A DNA stretch of 45,279 nt from Patescibacteria group bacterium (GTDB taxonomy: Bacteria > Patescibacteriota > Patescibacteriia > Patescibacteriales > BM507), in NCBI GenBank assembly GCA_027858235.1, contig JAQIDC010000031.1, positions 1-45,279 on the forward strand. Reading direction: 5' to 3'. Made by a program: the position numbers and the translations under genes. This document shows positions 45,174 to 45,279 of the stretch, one piece after another; the first letter of the stretch is position 1, and each line of letters starts with the position of its first letter. The notes under the pieces are model-generated. The model was given only the letters and a program-made list of their open reading frames with translations, had not been told where the DNA came from and did no database searches.

Positions 45174-45279
45174 TCACAGATGTGTGCTATTTTGACTTTA
45201 AAACAAAAAACCACTTAAAATAATTTGCTCTTTTCTCAGGTTTTAGTCCGCGGTGATTTCGGTAATTTTGTTTAAGTCT

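Noticed and set aside
45012-45180. Recoded TGA (Gly code of some Patescibacteria) to explain the in-frame TGA
   Set aside because: Other frames here end normally with TGA (for example the 57-residue gene at 32174), so the standard bacterial code is preferred.

Overview
This window looks like an AT-rich chromosomal stretch from a Candidate Phyla Radiation (Patescibacteria) bacterium. The indications are a short L27 without an N-terminal extension, a divergent CTP synthase, a T4SS-type pilin, PEGA-domain and AI-2E proteins, an O-antigen-ligase/TPR fusion, a 7TM histidine kinase, several NUDIX/HIT genes, and AT-rich intergenic repeats. TAA, TAG and TGA all appear to act as stops. The phylum is an inference from gene content; no rRNA is present to confirm it.

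Layout. 1-1015: the 5' part of an ISL3-type insertion sequence runs off the left edge. 1.1-5.9 kb: rpmA, small Shine-Dalgarno (SD)-led genes, a DUF6504-like gene overlapping dinB, and glgC with its own promoter and terminator. 6-10.2 kb: minus-strand cluster of histidine kinase, HIT, NUDIX, AbrB-like, NUDIX and pilin genes. 10.2-10.5 kb: a scar of fused HIT and pyrG fragments. 10.5-14.1 kb: aminoglycoside-phosphotransferase-like gene, DUF1653 gene and an ABC exporter pair. 14.1-15.3 kb: a Y1 (REP-type) transposase between two matching hairpins, next to a truncated NUDIX gene and a possible structured RNA. 15.3-23.4 kb: pyrG, a ctp-rplI pair, murA-PEGA and parA-parB. 23.5 kb: tRNA-Leu(CAA). 23.9-27.7 kb: O-antigen ligase/TPR protein, AI-2E family protein, small membrane protein. 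27.8-30 kb: groES-groEL under a CIRCE operator. 30-32.4 kb: a palindromic MITE-like element, an NhaD/ArsB-type transporter, a CBS protein and a mini membrane gene. 32.5-40.8 kb: complete F-type ATP synthase operon in the order atpZ/I-B-E-F-H-A-G-D-C. 41-42.7 kb: a broken, apparently phase-variable surface protein gene. 42.7-45.3 kb: tatD, a small acidic gene, tsaC, cvpA and a gene remnant.

What stands out. First, a (GA)24 tract sits inside a gene for a membrane-anchored, Ca-binding-repeat and cysteine-rich surface protein. The cysteine-rich part lies out of frame, and a gain of one repeat unit or a loss of two would restore it. This is the layout of a contingency (ON/OFF) locus and is the best candidate for an undescribed system here. 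Second, the ATP synthase operon carries two plus-strand mini-units pointing against it. One encodes tandem related CxxC mini-proteins whose normal start positions are both broken; the other encodes a 31-residue membrane peptide with a strong terminator. Third, many mini-genes share a near-identical AAAGGAGA leader, while housekeeping genes mostly lack SD sequences. Fourth, REP-like palindromes, a MITE-like element and a REP-type transposase have reshaped intergenic regions; one insertion duplicated the atpA start site.
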